From Sesamum alatum (lineage: Eukaryota > Streptophyta > Magnoliopsida > Lamiales > Pedaliaceae): a DNA stretch of 64,000 nucleotides. Numbering within the stretch: position 1 is the first letter of the stretch; each line of letters begins with the position of its first letter. The notes beneath the pieces were generated by a model. That model was given only the letters and a program-made list of their open reading frames with translations, was not told the DNA's origin and made no database searches. The position numbers and the translations under genes were made by a program. This document shows, piece by piece, positions 25,101 through 36,100 of the stretch. The stretch spans positions 34,440,479-34,504,478 of the forward strand of contig JACGWO010000005.1 of assembly GCA_034509735.1 (NCBI GenBank), in the 5' to 3' direction.

Positions 25101-25535
25101 TTGATGATCGTTCATCAAAAGGAATCTTGGATTTTCACGTCCTAATTGAACTAAGCTTCATACAGTCTTGAAAAGGGCCCGTTCTGACGTTGAAGGATGT
25201 ACAGAAACAACTCTCCACCTACAGACCTCTTTTAAAATATGCTAGATATTGATTAGTTTCTTCTGCAACAAAGCTTCAAAATGACCTGGTTGCTTCCATT
25301 TCGTTGCGCCAAAAACTTGTCCGCTAATTCACATTGCTTCCGGTTACAGGTAGATGTTGCTGAGCTAAGACAGAAGCTACAAACAATGGAGACCTTGCAG
25401 AAGGAACTCGATATCCTCCAGAGGCAAAAGGCGGCTTCCGAACAAGCAGCATTAAATGCAAAACAAAAGCAGAGCTCAGGAGGCGTTTGGGGGTGGCTTG
25501 CCGGAACACCACCTACCGAAAAAGTCGATGATTAA
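10115..25535 (+). CDS. ACBP4: Kelch-repeat acyl-CoA-binding protein (ACBP4/5 type)
   Basis: Exons: 10115-10291, 11642-11712, 13165-13228, 13306-13377, 16061-16255, 16370-16447, 16825-16914, 17065-17134, 17586-17647, 17990-18129, 18495-18621, 18737-18851, 20015-20103, 21232-21315, 21409-21597, 22533-22688, 24630-24689, 25350-25535. They join in phase to 2,025 bases (674 aa), close to the ~668 aa of Arabidopsis ACBP4. Residues 13-110 form the acyl-CoA-binding domain (LLLYALYQQATVG, SKWTSWNGLG, EDPGWYSRASN). Residues about 188-520 carry kelch repeats such as YIFGGNHNGRYLNDL, LVIFGGQDAKRSLLNDLH and LLIFGGGSHATCF. Residues 545-655 are a heptad-rich coiled coil, and the end reads GGVWGWLAG. The family is cytosolic, binds long-chain acyl-CoA esters in lipid transfer and stress signalling, and interacts with ethylene-response factors in Arabidopsis. 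No signal peptide is seen. The lysine of the classic YxxxK ligand site is glutamine here, as in Arabidopsis ACBP4. The start is the first ATG after the TATA box. ACBP5 is equally possible. Confidence 0.95.
13378..16060 (+). other. Large intron 4 of the ACBP gene
   Basis: At 2.7 kb this is the largest intron. It runs from gtaagt to a pyrimidine-rich acceptor ending in ctcag. No exon-like or transposon structure could be identified, though 13950-14330 is more GC-rich than a normal intron. The other introns over 300 bases (10292-11641, 11713-13164, 16448-16824, 17135-17585, 17648-17989, 18130-18494, 18852-20014, 20104-21231, 21598-22532, 24690-25349) also show nothing beyond simple repeats. Confidence 0.6.
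22799..23178. mobile_element. MITE in intron 16 of the ACBP gene
   Basis: The left end reads ggatgtctggttaagctta and the right end, inverted, reads gggtgtttgagtgagctta. This is the common plant MITE terminus GGGTGTTTGG...AGCTTAT. It is about 380 bp, with AT-rich arms holding repeated 'ataagct' blocks. I could not identify a convincing target duplication. It lies within the intron 22689-24629 and does not touch splice sites. Confidence 0.55.
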
Positions 25536-26275
25536 TCAATCTAAACGTTACTGCATACTGATTGATTCCCAGGTTTGAAACTCATCAAAATTATATACAT
25601 CTCATTATCTGTTTCCTTTTGGGAGCAAATAAGAACGTATTTAGTTTCTTAGATTGAGAAGGACAAACGTATACATGTTGAAATTGAGCTGTGTAGGTTG
25701 AGGAGGTGGTCGATGCTATATAGTTTTTGCGGATGTGATTCTTCATCATGACTTTGTGTGCTTAGCAAAAAGGATTAGTCTGAGTCGAAGCATAGACATT
25801 AATAATTTTCTGGAACGATTGAGCATTCGTATAAGTTGGTAATTGGTTGTGGTGTATGATGATATTGCATATCGCAACGATTTTATCGCACTTTATCAGT
25901 TCTAGCTATTTGCTGCATCTGATTCTGGCACAACTTTACAAACTAATTAGGCAAAATACGTTTAAAATTATTACTTCTGACAATTTTGAAGTATGAGAAA
26001 TACTATTTTAGATGTGTAAGAAAATAAAACTGATGTGTATCTATGTCTGTATATTTATATTTATGTCATTATATTATACTAGGCATAATCGCGTGGAGCA
26101 CACTACTTTGTAGTATGGTTTCCCTTTGTAACAATAAAAACAACCAAAAATGAAGAAGAGTATGAATGGGAAGTTGTTAACTATGAATTTAAGCAAGTTT
26201 AAGTTCAAGAAGTTTGATGGTATTGTATACAAATGGTTGAAGTATGGGAAAAAGAATATTGGCTCTTCTCTAACA
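25536..26275 (+). other. 3' flank and probable UTR of the ACBP gene
   Basis: AT-rich sequence after the stop codon. An AATAAA at 26023-26028 is one candidate polyadenylation signal, but nearer variant signals are equally plausible in a plant. No other feature seen. Confidence 0.4.
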
Positions 26276-26884
26276 CGTAATTTCATCTGAAAGTGATCAC
26301 ATACGTAATACATGCTATTTTTTAAAGACATGACGTCAAACAATCTAGGATGCCCAAGAGAACGTCAACCCTAGCTGCAATAGGTTAATCATTCTGGAAT
26401 TGAAATTTTTCCCCTTGGAAAATAGCCTTTATGGAGATGGGGATAAAATGAAACCAAGGTCATATATACATATATCTACTTATAAATAAATAAATATTAA
26501 TATATACATATCAACATTTATAAAAATATAAAAAACATACATGATTTGACAAAGAACAGTATTTTTTGTCTCTTAATATATTATACAATACATACAAAAA
26601 ACATAAGTATTATTATATATATATATATAAAATACATATAAGAGACATGATTTGACAATAAATAATATTTTTTGTCTCTCAATATACAAAACAATACATT
26701 TTTTATACTATTTAAAATTCACTCTAAAAACAAACTCAAATATACACTCTATTTCTAACACACACTTATTTATCTTTATTTTCTTTCTCTATCTCCACAA
26801 AATAAAACAATATTTTAAAAATGAAATCAAACATGGGGAGCATCTTCCATGTATGTGATCATTTTCAGTGGAATTTTCAATGAA
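26276..26884. mobile_element. AT-rich terminal-inverted-repeat element, about 0.6 kb
   Basis: The left block ctgaaagtgatcacatac (from 26287) is matched in inverted orientation by ctgaaaatgatcacatac (ending near 26872), with similarity extending outward and inward. Inside, a segment of about 60 bp beginning acatgatttgac occurs at 26539 and again at 26645 (period 106). No coding capacity; superfamily not assigned. Confidence 0.5.
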
Positions 26885-26940
26885 TAAGTGATTTGAATGG
26901 TAAAGTGTTTAATCTCATGTACTTTGGGTGGATAAATATA

Positions 26941-27328
26941 AGGGTGAACTGCAATGATCTCTTTTGAGATTTAGTATAATTATAAATATTTTCTCTCTTT
27001 TTTAAAAAAATTATAAATACTCCTTCAGTTTGTCCTTGAATTTATTTTTTTATTGTAGACAAATTATATTATTGCTCCTTTGTGTAAATAAACGTAGTAA
27101 ACCTCTCTCTTCTCGTTTTAGTTCAAAAATTTTCAGAAATTGTTAAAAATTAATAAAAACAATTCAGTTTGCATAAAGGCATTTTGATCATTTCGTATAT
27201 AAAAATAGATGAAATGAGTTATTTGTTAGATGGTTACAAATTTTAGAGAGGTATTTGTAATTTTTAAAGAAACGAATGAGTATCTATAATTATGCCAAAT
27301 TTTAAAAAAAATTGTTGTGACTCACCCT
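26941..27328. mobile_element. Foldback MITE (family A), intergenic copy
   Basis: The ends agggtgaactgcaatgat and, inverted, agggtgagtcacaacaat are followed in both arms by ttggyataattataaatay and aaaattacaaatacc blocks. This is one of about nine copies of the same family in the window. The body includes the internal block 'ggcattttgatcatttcg...aaaatagatgaaatga'. No open frame. Confidence 0.65.
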
Positions 27329-27343
27329 AAATCTATATCTATA

Positions 27344-30249
27344 TCTATACTCTATATAAATGTATGAATACTCAAATTGTTTGACCCTCATTGTGAACAG
27401 ACAAATATATCCTTATTTAAGTATTATTAATTATTATATTACAGATTTTGGAATTTTTAACAATTTAGAATTCTATATATTCTAAACATACTCCATATAA
27501 ATTTAGGATAAAAAACCTAAATCGTGAATCGTGAATGAATCCAATTACACAAAATTTTAATAACCTGCTTCTAATCATGAATCATGAATGAACCCAATTA
27601 CACAGACCTGTCATGCATTAAATTTTAATAACATTCATAGAAAATTATATTATAAAACTAGTTATAGAAAAAATAAAACTCTATAAGAAAAATGTTTAAG
27701 AGTCTTAATTGCTCTAAAATACTTAGAGAATGAATAATATATTCAAATAAAAAAATTAATATGCTAAATTATATTTCAACACAATTACTTTGCTAGAAGA
27801 AATCTTAATTATATTAAGAAAGTATTAATTTACCATGACACATTAAAATTTAAAATAAACTACACATGAATAAAATACTAATCTAAACTTATATATATAT
27901 ATAATAACGAATAAATATCAAAATTTAATTATAAATTAAAATTGATATATGAATATGATATTATTAAATTAAAATTGCTTGTGAAAATTCACCTGTTGAG
28001 TGAATCTCTTAGTACTTAATTTTTTTAGTATTAGATAATTCTGAATGCTTTACTTTTATATCTATTTTTTTATATTAATTAATAAAATAAAAGTATTACA
28101 ACAACAAATGTGACATGAAAAATTAAGTTGTAACATAATATATTATTGGATAAGAAATAGATTATACCAATCGGTGCATATGAAAATATGATTAAACTTC
28201 TTAAACTTCTAAAAACATTGAAAATTAAAATTGCAATATAAAGGCAAAAATAAAATTTTATACAATAATATTTCAAAATTTAGAAGGTAATAAAGCATGT
28301 AAACAATACTTTGACAACATTTAAAAGCTGATACTAAAATATAATTAACATTAGGATCTTCAATATAAAATATTGGTAATGCTGTTCAATTAAATTATAT
28401 TTTTATAATAATAGTCAATAAATAGTTAGTTTGTAATTATTTAGTATCAATAAATTAAAAATCAATGACATTCAAAATATAGTAAAATAAAACATATTAC
28501 ATACAAAGACATAATATAGCAAAATCAAAAAATAGCAAAGAGACAAAATAGAACCTACGAATAGAAATTGATCAATTTTATTAAAATTGAATTTCTTCTA
28601 AAATTGGAATAATGAATAAGTATCAAAATTTAATTACAAATAAAAATTATCAATCTGATTAAATTAGAAGTGCTATTGAAAATTTAAAAAAGAGCTAACT
28701 AATTGATTTTATTTCAATATTAATATGCTAAAAACACCATGTCCCCCTCCCCTGCACCCCCAAGACATTGATATTGAAGAAGAGTATAAATAATAATATA
28801 ATAAATAATTTAATTTAAAACCTTATCTTATTGAGTAGTAAATTAACTAACATAATTGTAGGTCCTAACGAGACATATATATTATTATACACTTAACGCC
28901 CTCATGGTGTTTTCTTTTGAATATCCAGAGGGAAAGGTGTTATGGAACTAATTAAAATTATTACTCTTTAATATTTACGGGCCGAAAGGGAGGATCCCAA
29001 AATCAATGAACCAAATTAAAATGAAAAGGACCTAAGTTATGGATTGAAAAATGCTATTTTCCCTTATGAAAATAAGAAAAGTCAAATGGTGAGTAAACAT
29101 TGTCATAATAACAATTAAAAGTATAATTTTAAAACAATTATATACTAACACATTAGTACAATTGTATTTTCATGTTAAGAAAATTAATAAATTTTGAGAA
29201 TAAACTTAGTACAATAAAAAATAAATAAAAACTGAGTTAATTATGTTGAAATAGAAAAAAAGATGATAAATAAACAAGCCAATGAGATTAATATATTTTT
29301 TCAGTAATAAATTTATAAAAATAACTTAAAAGTTTAAAAAGCATGAGTACTAGAGAGAATAAAAATTGATACGAATAGAATATTAGTAAATTGAAATTGC
29401 TTATGAAATTCAACTATTGAGTCAATCTCTTAGCACTTGATTTTTTAGTATTAGATAATCCTGAATATTATATTTTTACACCTATTGTTTCTTTATAAAA
29501 GGTAAAAAATAAAATTTTATACAATAATATTTCAAAATTTAGAAGCTAATAAAGCATGTAAATAATGCTTTGGCAATATAAAAAAATTGATACTGAAATA
29601 TGATTAACATACATCATAGGATCTTACAATACAAATTTTGGTACTATGGTCCAATTTGATTATAGTTTTATAACAATAGTCAATAAATAATTAGTTTGTA
29701 ATAGTGTCAATAAATTAAAAACAAATGACATTCAAATATAATAGTAAAAGAAAACATACAACACACACATACAAAATATAATAAAAGATAAAACAAAATT
29801 AAACAACATAAAATAGGCATAATAAAACCTATAAATAAAATTGATGAATTTATTTTATTAAATTGGAATTTCTTCTATCCAAGATAAGGAGCTTTGACTA
29901 ATTATTTTTATTTTAATATTATTTTTTAATTTTATATATTCATATTAATTGATTTGATACATAATAATGAAATAATCATTAGTGAATATACGAAATACAA
30001 AATTTTAATTTTTGGAAATATCTTTTTATTCAATAGTACCAATTAAATTTAGAAAGTGAATTACAAATAATAGAATTGAATAGTTTTCTTATCAATTTAA
30101 ATAATTATTATCAATTTGTTTGAAAATATAATTGTATAATATTAATGTTTCAAGTAAATAATATGAATAATATCATGAACTTAACATAAATGATATATTT
30201 ACTTCTAAAAATATATTTGTACACATGCATCGCACGTCATGTTTTCTAA
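27344..30249 (+). mobile_element. Degenerate Helitron-like element, non-autonomous
   Basis: The 5' end reads TCTATACTCTATATAAATG, resembling plant Helitron starts (TCT..TACTA). The 3' end at 30226-30249 reads catgcatcgcacgt...ttctaa, a worn version of the conserved CGTGCATCGCACG...CTAG terminus. The body is extremely AT-rich, lacks Rep/helicase frames, and contains a long internal duplication: about 27955-28510 matches about 29370-29770. The flanking A/T insertion site is compatible but uninformative. Ends are inferred from motifs only. Confidence 0.45.
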
Positions 30250-30540
30250 TAATGCACATTCTTGTCAGGACCACATAGAAGTGGTTCTAATTCATAACAA
30301 TTCCTCGTGAAAGAAAGCACTCATCACTTACCCAAAATTACTAACATAATACTATATAGTATATACCAACTACTCATTTTACATACATAGATATAACATA
30401 TTTTTCATCCCTCAAGACTGAAACCAGACTGGCAGACATATCTTCCCATCAACTTTTATCCATGTCTACAAACCCACAAATTCAAAACTAAACATTCAAA
30501 TCAATTCTACTAAGTATGTTAGATGATAAGACTCACAATA

Positions 30541-30733
30541 AGGGACGATCAAATGGTTCAATGATGATATTTTGTTCCTGTGAAAGATAAGTCGTGGATT
30601 TGAGTTACAGGAGTGAAATTGAGAATTAGCTTTGATTCGCTCGCTTGGCAGGATATCAGTGTATCACAGTCCATCCCGTTTGAGTTGAGACAAGTCTTAT
30701 TAGGTTGGGAGAAAAATATCTCATTAAAAAAAA
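30541..30733 (+). mobile_element. tRNA-derived SINE-like element
   Basis: The head has an A-box-like 'gatcaaatggttcaatga' and, about 40 bp on, a B-box-like 'ggatttgagttac', the spacing of an internal RNA polymerase III promoter. It ends in an A-rich tail at 30725-30733. Target duplications were not resolved. Confidence 0.45.
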
Positions 30734-31110
30734 GAATTCAAACATGCTTCAGTAATTTCAATAAAAATACATCACATCAACTATAATTATTACTTTTTTT
30801 TTGTTTAACACATTTTACACATCACATCAACTGTTATCTTTACACGTTTATCTCATATTCAATTACATACAAACTAAAATAACATAGAACTCGACTAAAC
30901 CATCTCATTTTTTTTTGTAAATTTTAGAAAAGTCATGTTGCAAATACACAGCTAGGCGGTAACCCCAATTTGCTAAGTTTTGAAACCATCGTTCAAATGC
31001 ACAACCAAAATAGCCCCAAGTCAGCCACAAATTGCACCACAAAAGACCCCTAATCTCCATATCTGCAAAGCTCCGGCCATCACAAATAACACCACTAAAC
31101 ACCTGCAAAA

Positions 31111-31215
31111 CGAGTCTCAATGCGTATCTTGTGTCGTTTGGGGGCAAGAGATGTGATAGACGGAGAATTAGACCGTGATGTGTACCTTGTGCCGTTTGGG
31201 GGTAGGGAGTGTGAT
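31111..31215. repeat. Imperfect tandem duplication (about 55-bp unit)
   Basis: 'tatcttgtgtcgtttggggg' is repeated as 'taccttgtgccgtttggggg', each followed by 'agrga(t)gtgatag/gc'. The units begin near 31123 and 31180. It may be part of an older dispersed repeat; a B-box-like 'ggattcgaactcatg' follows at 31240. Confidence 0.5.
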
Positions 31216-31219
31216 GCAC

Positions 31220-31960
31220 CCATTAAAGTAGACTGGATTGGGATTCGAACTCATGACATTTTAATTGTGAAACCTTAATTATTTTCTTGCTTGCACAGTT
31301 GATACCCAATATTATATTCAATAACAATAGAGTTTTCACATGTGAAAACAAATTAAATATTAGCTTCAAAGTGATTTACAAAAAAATAAAATAAAAATAC
31401 TTCACTTACTTATAATACTAAAAAATAATACTTATAATGTATAAGTCCAAAAAAGTTCATAGATTTTCCTACAAATAAAATTAGCAAATCATAGTTCTGG
31501 GGCTAACCGTGCTCCTCTCATAAGTAGACAAACAACTTGTATAAATGTATAATAATTGAGATTTCTAAAATATTTTAAACTTGAAAAAAAATGGAATAAA
31601 ACGACTACGAAATTTGACCAACATAAGTATTTACATAGTTCATTATTTTATATAATTACAAAATTATATAAAATAAATTACATAGTTCATTATAATTAGA
31701 ATATGCAAGAAATTATTTCACCAATTTTTTATTTTTCCCTAATCTCAACTTCCTATATATTCTATCGTTGATCCGATTCTTTTCTCAATTTTTTTTTTAT
31801 GTATTTTAATTTATCCATTTTAGATAGGAATGATAATTATTTTTAACTTTTTAATTAATTGTGCATACCACACACACTAGTAATAAAAAGATAAGAGAGT
31901 TAAGGTTCATCGATAGAGTGGGTGGGTATGTACATTTTTGAAATCATACATAACAAAATT
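31220..31960. other. Intergenic, nothing recognised
   Basis: AT-rich and without supported genes or repeat ends. Confidence 0.45.
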
Positions 31961-31964
31961 TTCA

Positions 31965-32200
31965 GACTATATTTGAATCGATGGATGTGGATTTGAGTGG
32001 ATGATTTGAAAAATGAATTCAAATAACTCCATATTTGAAGAATTTGAAATTTATTAATATTTAGCAAAATATAATTCAAATTTAAGATTGAAATAATTTG
32101 AATCCTATAAATTAAAATTATTCGTATAAATTCAAAGAATTTGTTGCTAGATATTTAAAATTCGTAATTTTAAATCTCTAAATCAAACACAACCTTAGGC
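31965..32200. mobile_element. MITE (family C), copy upstream of SNF4
   Basis: The left end is atatttgaatcgatggatg; the right end, inverted, is ggttgtgtttgatttagag. The interior alternates 'gaatttgaaat' and 'aattcaaa' blocks. The same structure occurs at 45692-45925 inside the SNF4 gene, which supports a dispersed MITE family. It lies roughly 250 bp upstream of the probable SNF4 leader. Confidence 0.5.
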
Positions 32201-32432
32201 TATTTTATTAATCTAGTTTTTTTTTATAATTGTAATTTTGTTAAATTATGGAGGGATTTATGCATTTTTCCAAAAAAAAAAAAAAAAAAGAAAAAGAAAA
32301 AACAAGAAAATCCAAAAAGAGTGTGGGTATTTTGGGAATTGTGGGAAGGTGGAGGGCCAAATCGAAATTAAGGACTCTATTCACCTTACAATTTGTCGTT
32401 TTTTACATGACAAAAGCCTCCTTTTAACTGTT

Positions 32433-32452
32433 CATGAATGAATGAATGAATG

Positions 32453-32488
<36 letters not shown>
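32433..32488. repeat. (GAAT)n followed by (TC)17 microsatellite
   Basis: Four to five GAAT units at 32433-32452, then an uninterrupted TC run at 32455-32488. Pyrimidine runs like this are common at plant transcription starts and 5' leaders, and this one sits where the SNF4 leader should begin. Confidence 0.85.
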
Positions 32489-32493
<5 letters not shown>

Positions 32494-32500
32494 TAATCTC

Positions 32501-32572
32501 ATGAAATTGCTAAGAGCTGCAAGAGATCCCCCTCTACTTCCATTTGTAGCAAATTCTCTATCTCTCCTCTAA
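32501..32572 (+). other. Upstream ORF candidate 1 in the SNF4 leader
   Basis: A 23-codon frame (ATG AAA TTG ... CTC TAA) directly after the TC run. If the leader is unspliced and starts near the TC tract, this would be the first AUG met by ribosomes. It could equally be noise or lie in a leader intron. Confidence 0.35.
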
Positions 32573-32615
32573 TTTTAGGATTCTGTTTCTCGCGCTCCCC
32601 CCTTTCGGTATCTGA

Positions 32616-32705
32616 ATGCCTTTGACATCAAATTTGATTCCAATTTTGCACAGCCCAGATAAAAGATTTAGTAAAGATTCCTACTTCAGGGTTTTCTACG
32701 GTTGA
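32616..32705 (+). other. Upstream ORF candidate 2 in the SNF4 leader
   Basis: A 29-codon frame beginning ATG CCT TTG ACA and ending GGT TGA, 445 bases before the SNF4 start codon. Same caveats as for candidate 1. Together they suggest leader-based translational control or a 5'-UTR intron. Confidence 0.3.
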
Positions 32706-33149
32706 AATCGATTATCCAGCCGCAATTTCACCTCAGATCGGTGCTCAAATTGCATTCCGTTGATAATCCCTGGGCTTTGAACTGCTTCCATTTCTGTCGC
32801 CAGCAGCTGATTATTAGTATTGCTCCGGATTTCGTTTGGTCATCTTAAAGTTGTTGCATTGGGGGTTAGATTTACAGGGTTTTGTGTTTGTAGTGCTTGG
32901 CAATTTCGTGCTTTTATGAATGAATTGTAGAAGGGGGTCCTCTGCTGCTTTTGTGGAGGATCCCAAGTATTGCTGTTTTCTCGGCTTATACCTGTAAACA
33001 GATTTTTGCCCAATGCACACAGGAAATCCGGATGCACATTGAAAGATTTGCTTAATTAGTTTGCCTTAGAGAAGACTTGTAGATTGGTTTTGGGTGTTTC
33101 TGAATAGTAAAATAAATAATTTAAAGTATAAGTACCATTCCAAGGAGAT

Positions 33150-36100
33150 ATGTTTGGCAGAACTGAGATTGGGACAAATAAGCCTGGGACAGTAATGGTT
33201 CCTACTCGATTTGTGTGGCCTTATGGAGGAAGAAGGGTGTTGCTTAGTGGCTCTTTTACCAGGTAAGTTATGCTAATTAATTTGTCAGATTAGAATTTGG
33301 TTCCAATTTTTGCATGTTTTCCATTAGTTCCTATTATAAGATTATGATTTTGGACATTCCAGATGGCAAGACCACATAGCCATGTCACCCATGGAGGGTT
33401 GCCCCACTGTGTTTCAGGTTATGCACAACTTGACTCCCGGGTATCACCAGGTCAGTTGTTCATATGACTGCATTTGTTATCTCCCATTTTCGTCTTATCT
33501 CTTAGGTGTTCTGTCCAATCTTCTTGTAAAAAGCTATAGGAGCATTTGTACTCATATGGAGAAGGATATTTCGAATCGTATGCAGTATTGTAAATTTTCC
33601 TTTAAATAAATGATGTGTCAGTTCAACAGCTGTACATCGAATGATACAGCTAGGTTAGCTTTTATTGATAATGGGCTAGAATTTGATATAACCAAAAAGA
33701 ATAATAATCGGGGTATTAGAGTGGATATGCAAATATAAAGTACACGGTTTTTGGAAAGCATTTCTGATGGAGAGTGCTTAGTGAAATGATGCAGTAGTGC
33801 CTCAAGGACATGCATATTTGTGCTTTTCAACCTACCGGCCTTGTCATATGTTTAATTAATTTGAGGAACTGGATGTTAGCTTTTCATTCTCAAGTAATGT
33901 ATGTATTTGCCATCAGGTTCAGAAGCTTTTTGATTCCTTGTTGAGGAATTTTTTTGGCATAAGATGAATGTTGAACTGTGAATTTGGTTCTTACACCTTT
34001 TCTGGAATTCTCACATGCTAGGACATGCCATCTTTCAACTCTGTTTTTAATTTGGTAGTTTCTGATTGAAAATGTTTTGAAATAATTCTTCCTTTTGTTT
34101 GCTGCAAGATCATTTCAATGGTTCCTTTTGTGCCTTCACGCCATTTTGCATATAGCTCGTATCTGGTTTTACCTTGTTATAAAGAATCATGTCTTTTCTT
34201 CTTTAACCATGTAAATTTATGTTTTAGTTTTACATAACACAAAAGTTTGAATCTTGAAACGCATAAATTGTAAAACTTGCACCCTCATTAATTAATATTC
34301 AGGTACCGTGATGCGGTGGAATGTCCATGTTGCATTATTTTATAGTCAATTTAAGCTTGAGGAAAAAGTTCTACAAACTTGGCCACTGAACTCTTATTGT
34401 CTGGTTTACAATCGGCATAATGAAGTTCGCTATGTTGTCTTCCTCATTCTTTTTTGCATTTCTTTCCATATCTTATCTAAGATGACATTACACATAATGG
34501 GGGCTGGAAAGTGACTGGAGTTATCAGATTGGTAATTGATGTATACCATAAAAGCCAGTGATTAATAAGATAAAATACGATAGCTGCCTTGGAGATTTCT
34601 ATATAATCCTTAAACTTCACAATATCTAAGTTTTCCCTCAATATTTTTCATATTCATGCAATAACTGAGAATAATTATTATGCTCATTATAATTATATGG
34701 CCTTTTCCTTTTCTCTTTGCTTTGATTTGCTCAAGCTAATTGGTAACCTGAGGAACTGAAGCAAAATTTCCATAAATATTTAACAGTGCTGTTTTAAACC
34801 ATTGAATGTATGCATCTGCCTAGAACACACCGGCTTCAAGGTCTGTTCTTCTGATAATTGTTTGAGAAGTTCATGCAAAACTTGTAGATCGGAGGAACTA
34901 TAGTCCTATATGGTGATGCATTATGGGATATATTTCATGCTTGTTTAACCTAGTTTTCGTGTTGAACCTTATTACTAGAATCCATTTGAATACTTATTAT
35001 CCCCTGCAATCCTTTTCCTGGCTATGTAAATATCTTTGTGAACAATGCATGCTTAGAGCTGGTAGTTCAGTTGTAAATGGTGATTTTCAGGTTAGCCCCT
35101 GTGGCCTTAGATGTGCAAAGCATGATAGGTGAAAATAAAACCTGCTAGCATCACTTATTCAAGGAAAGGTTTTCCCTTGCTCAATAGGAAAAGAGGAGAG
35201 ATGCAAACTATGCTTTTTAAAACCCAGTACATTTTCAGGTGTAAACTCTTTCATTTTGTTAATTTTGGTCTTATGTTTTGGAAAACTTTAAAATCTCTAG
35301 ATTTTGGTAGAGTTGCCTCTAACAATTATTGATAACTTAAGGACAGTGGTAGATAGGCATATATTTGGAGAAACACAACAAAAACTTGAAATGAAGTTAT
35401 TGCACAGAGGTTGTACACTCAGCTCAGCTTCAAAAAGTTTGCTTGCAGTGTTTAGGTTGTTTATTTTGACCCTCTTCTTCGACTTGATGCAGTGGAGGGC
35501 CATATTCAAAATCAATCTTTGAGACTTCAAATTGTTGATTGCTTCCAAACATTGTGTATATATATGATATACATGTAAATATGTGTATAGTTTAAAAACA
35601 CAGGTGTGCTCTCTAATAAAGCTCAAGTGGCTTCAAGTTAAAACTGCACCTATGTGGGTAACATAAATGGGGAGGTCCAGGATACCTGCATTGATATGAT
35701 TTACTTTAGGTAGGACAACTGACACACAGTATCTCCTGTATATCCTGGCAAAACAGCTTTTTACTCCCGAGGAAAGGTATTTACTCTATAAAGATGCAAT
35801 AGCAAGACACCTCTGACTCTTTCTTTACCAAGACTCTTAAGTTTACATGAAATTGTGAGAGTCGCAAAACCTTAATTGTTGGTAGTTGGAATTATATCAT
35901 TACTAGTGAAATTCCTTATTACGTAAGTAATTATTTGCATGAAAGAAGTGAAGATATGGATTGTATCCACAAAGGACAATTGACAAGCATTTTGTGAGTA
36001 TGTGCCAGGAGACAGTCGGTGACCCGAACTTTGCTATTTAAGGAACATCCACCGGAACATTTGCATTATCTCATCAGCACCTTCAATATATATGGAAAAT

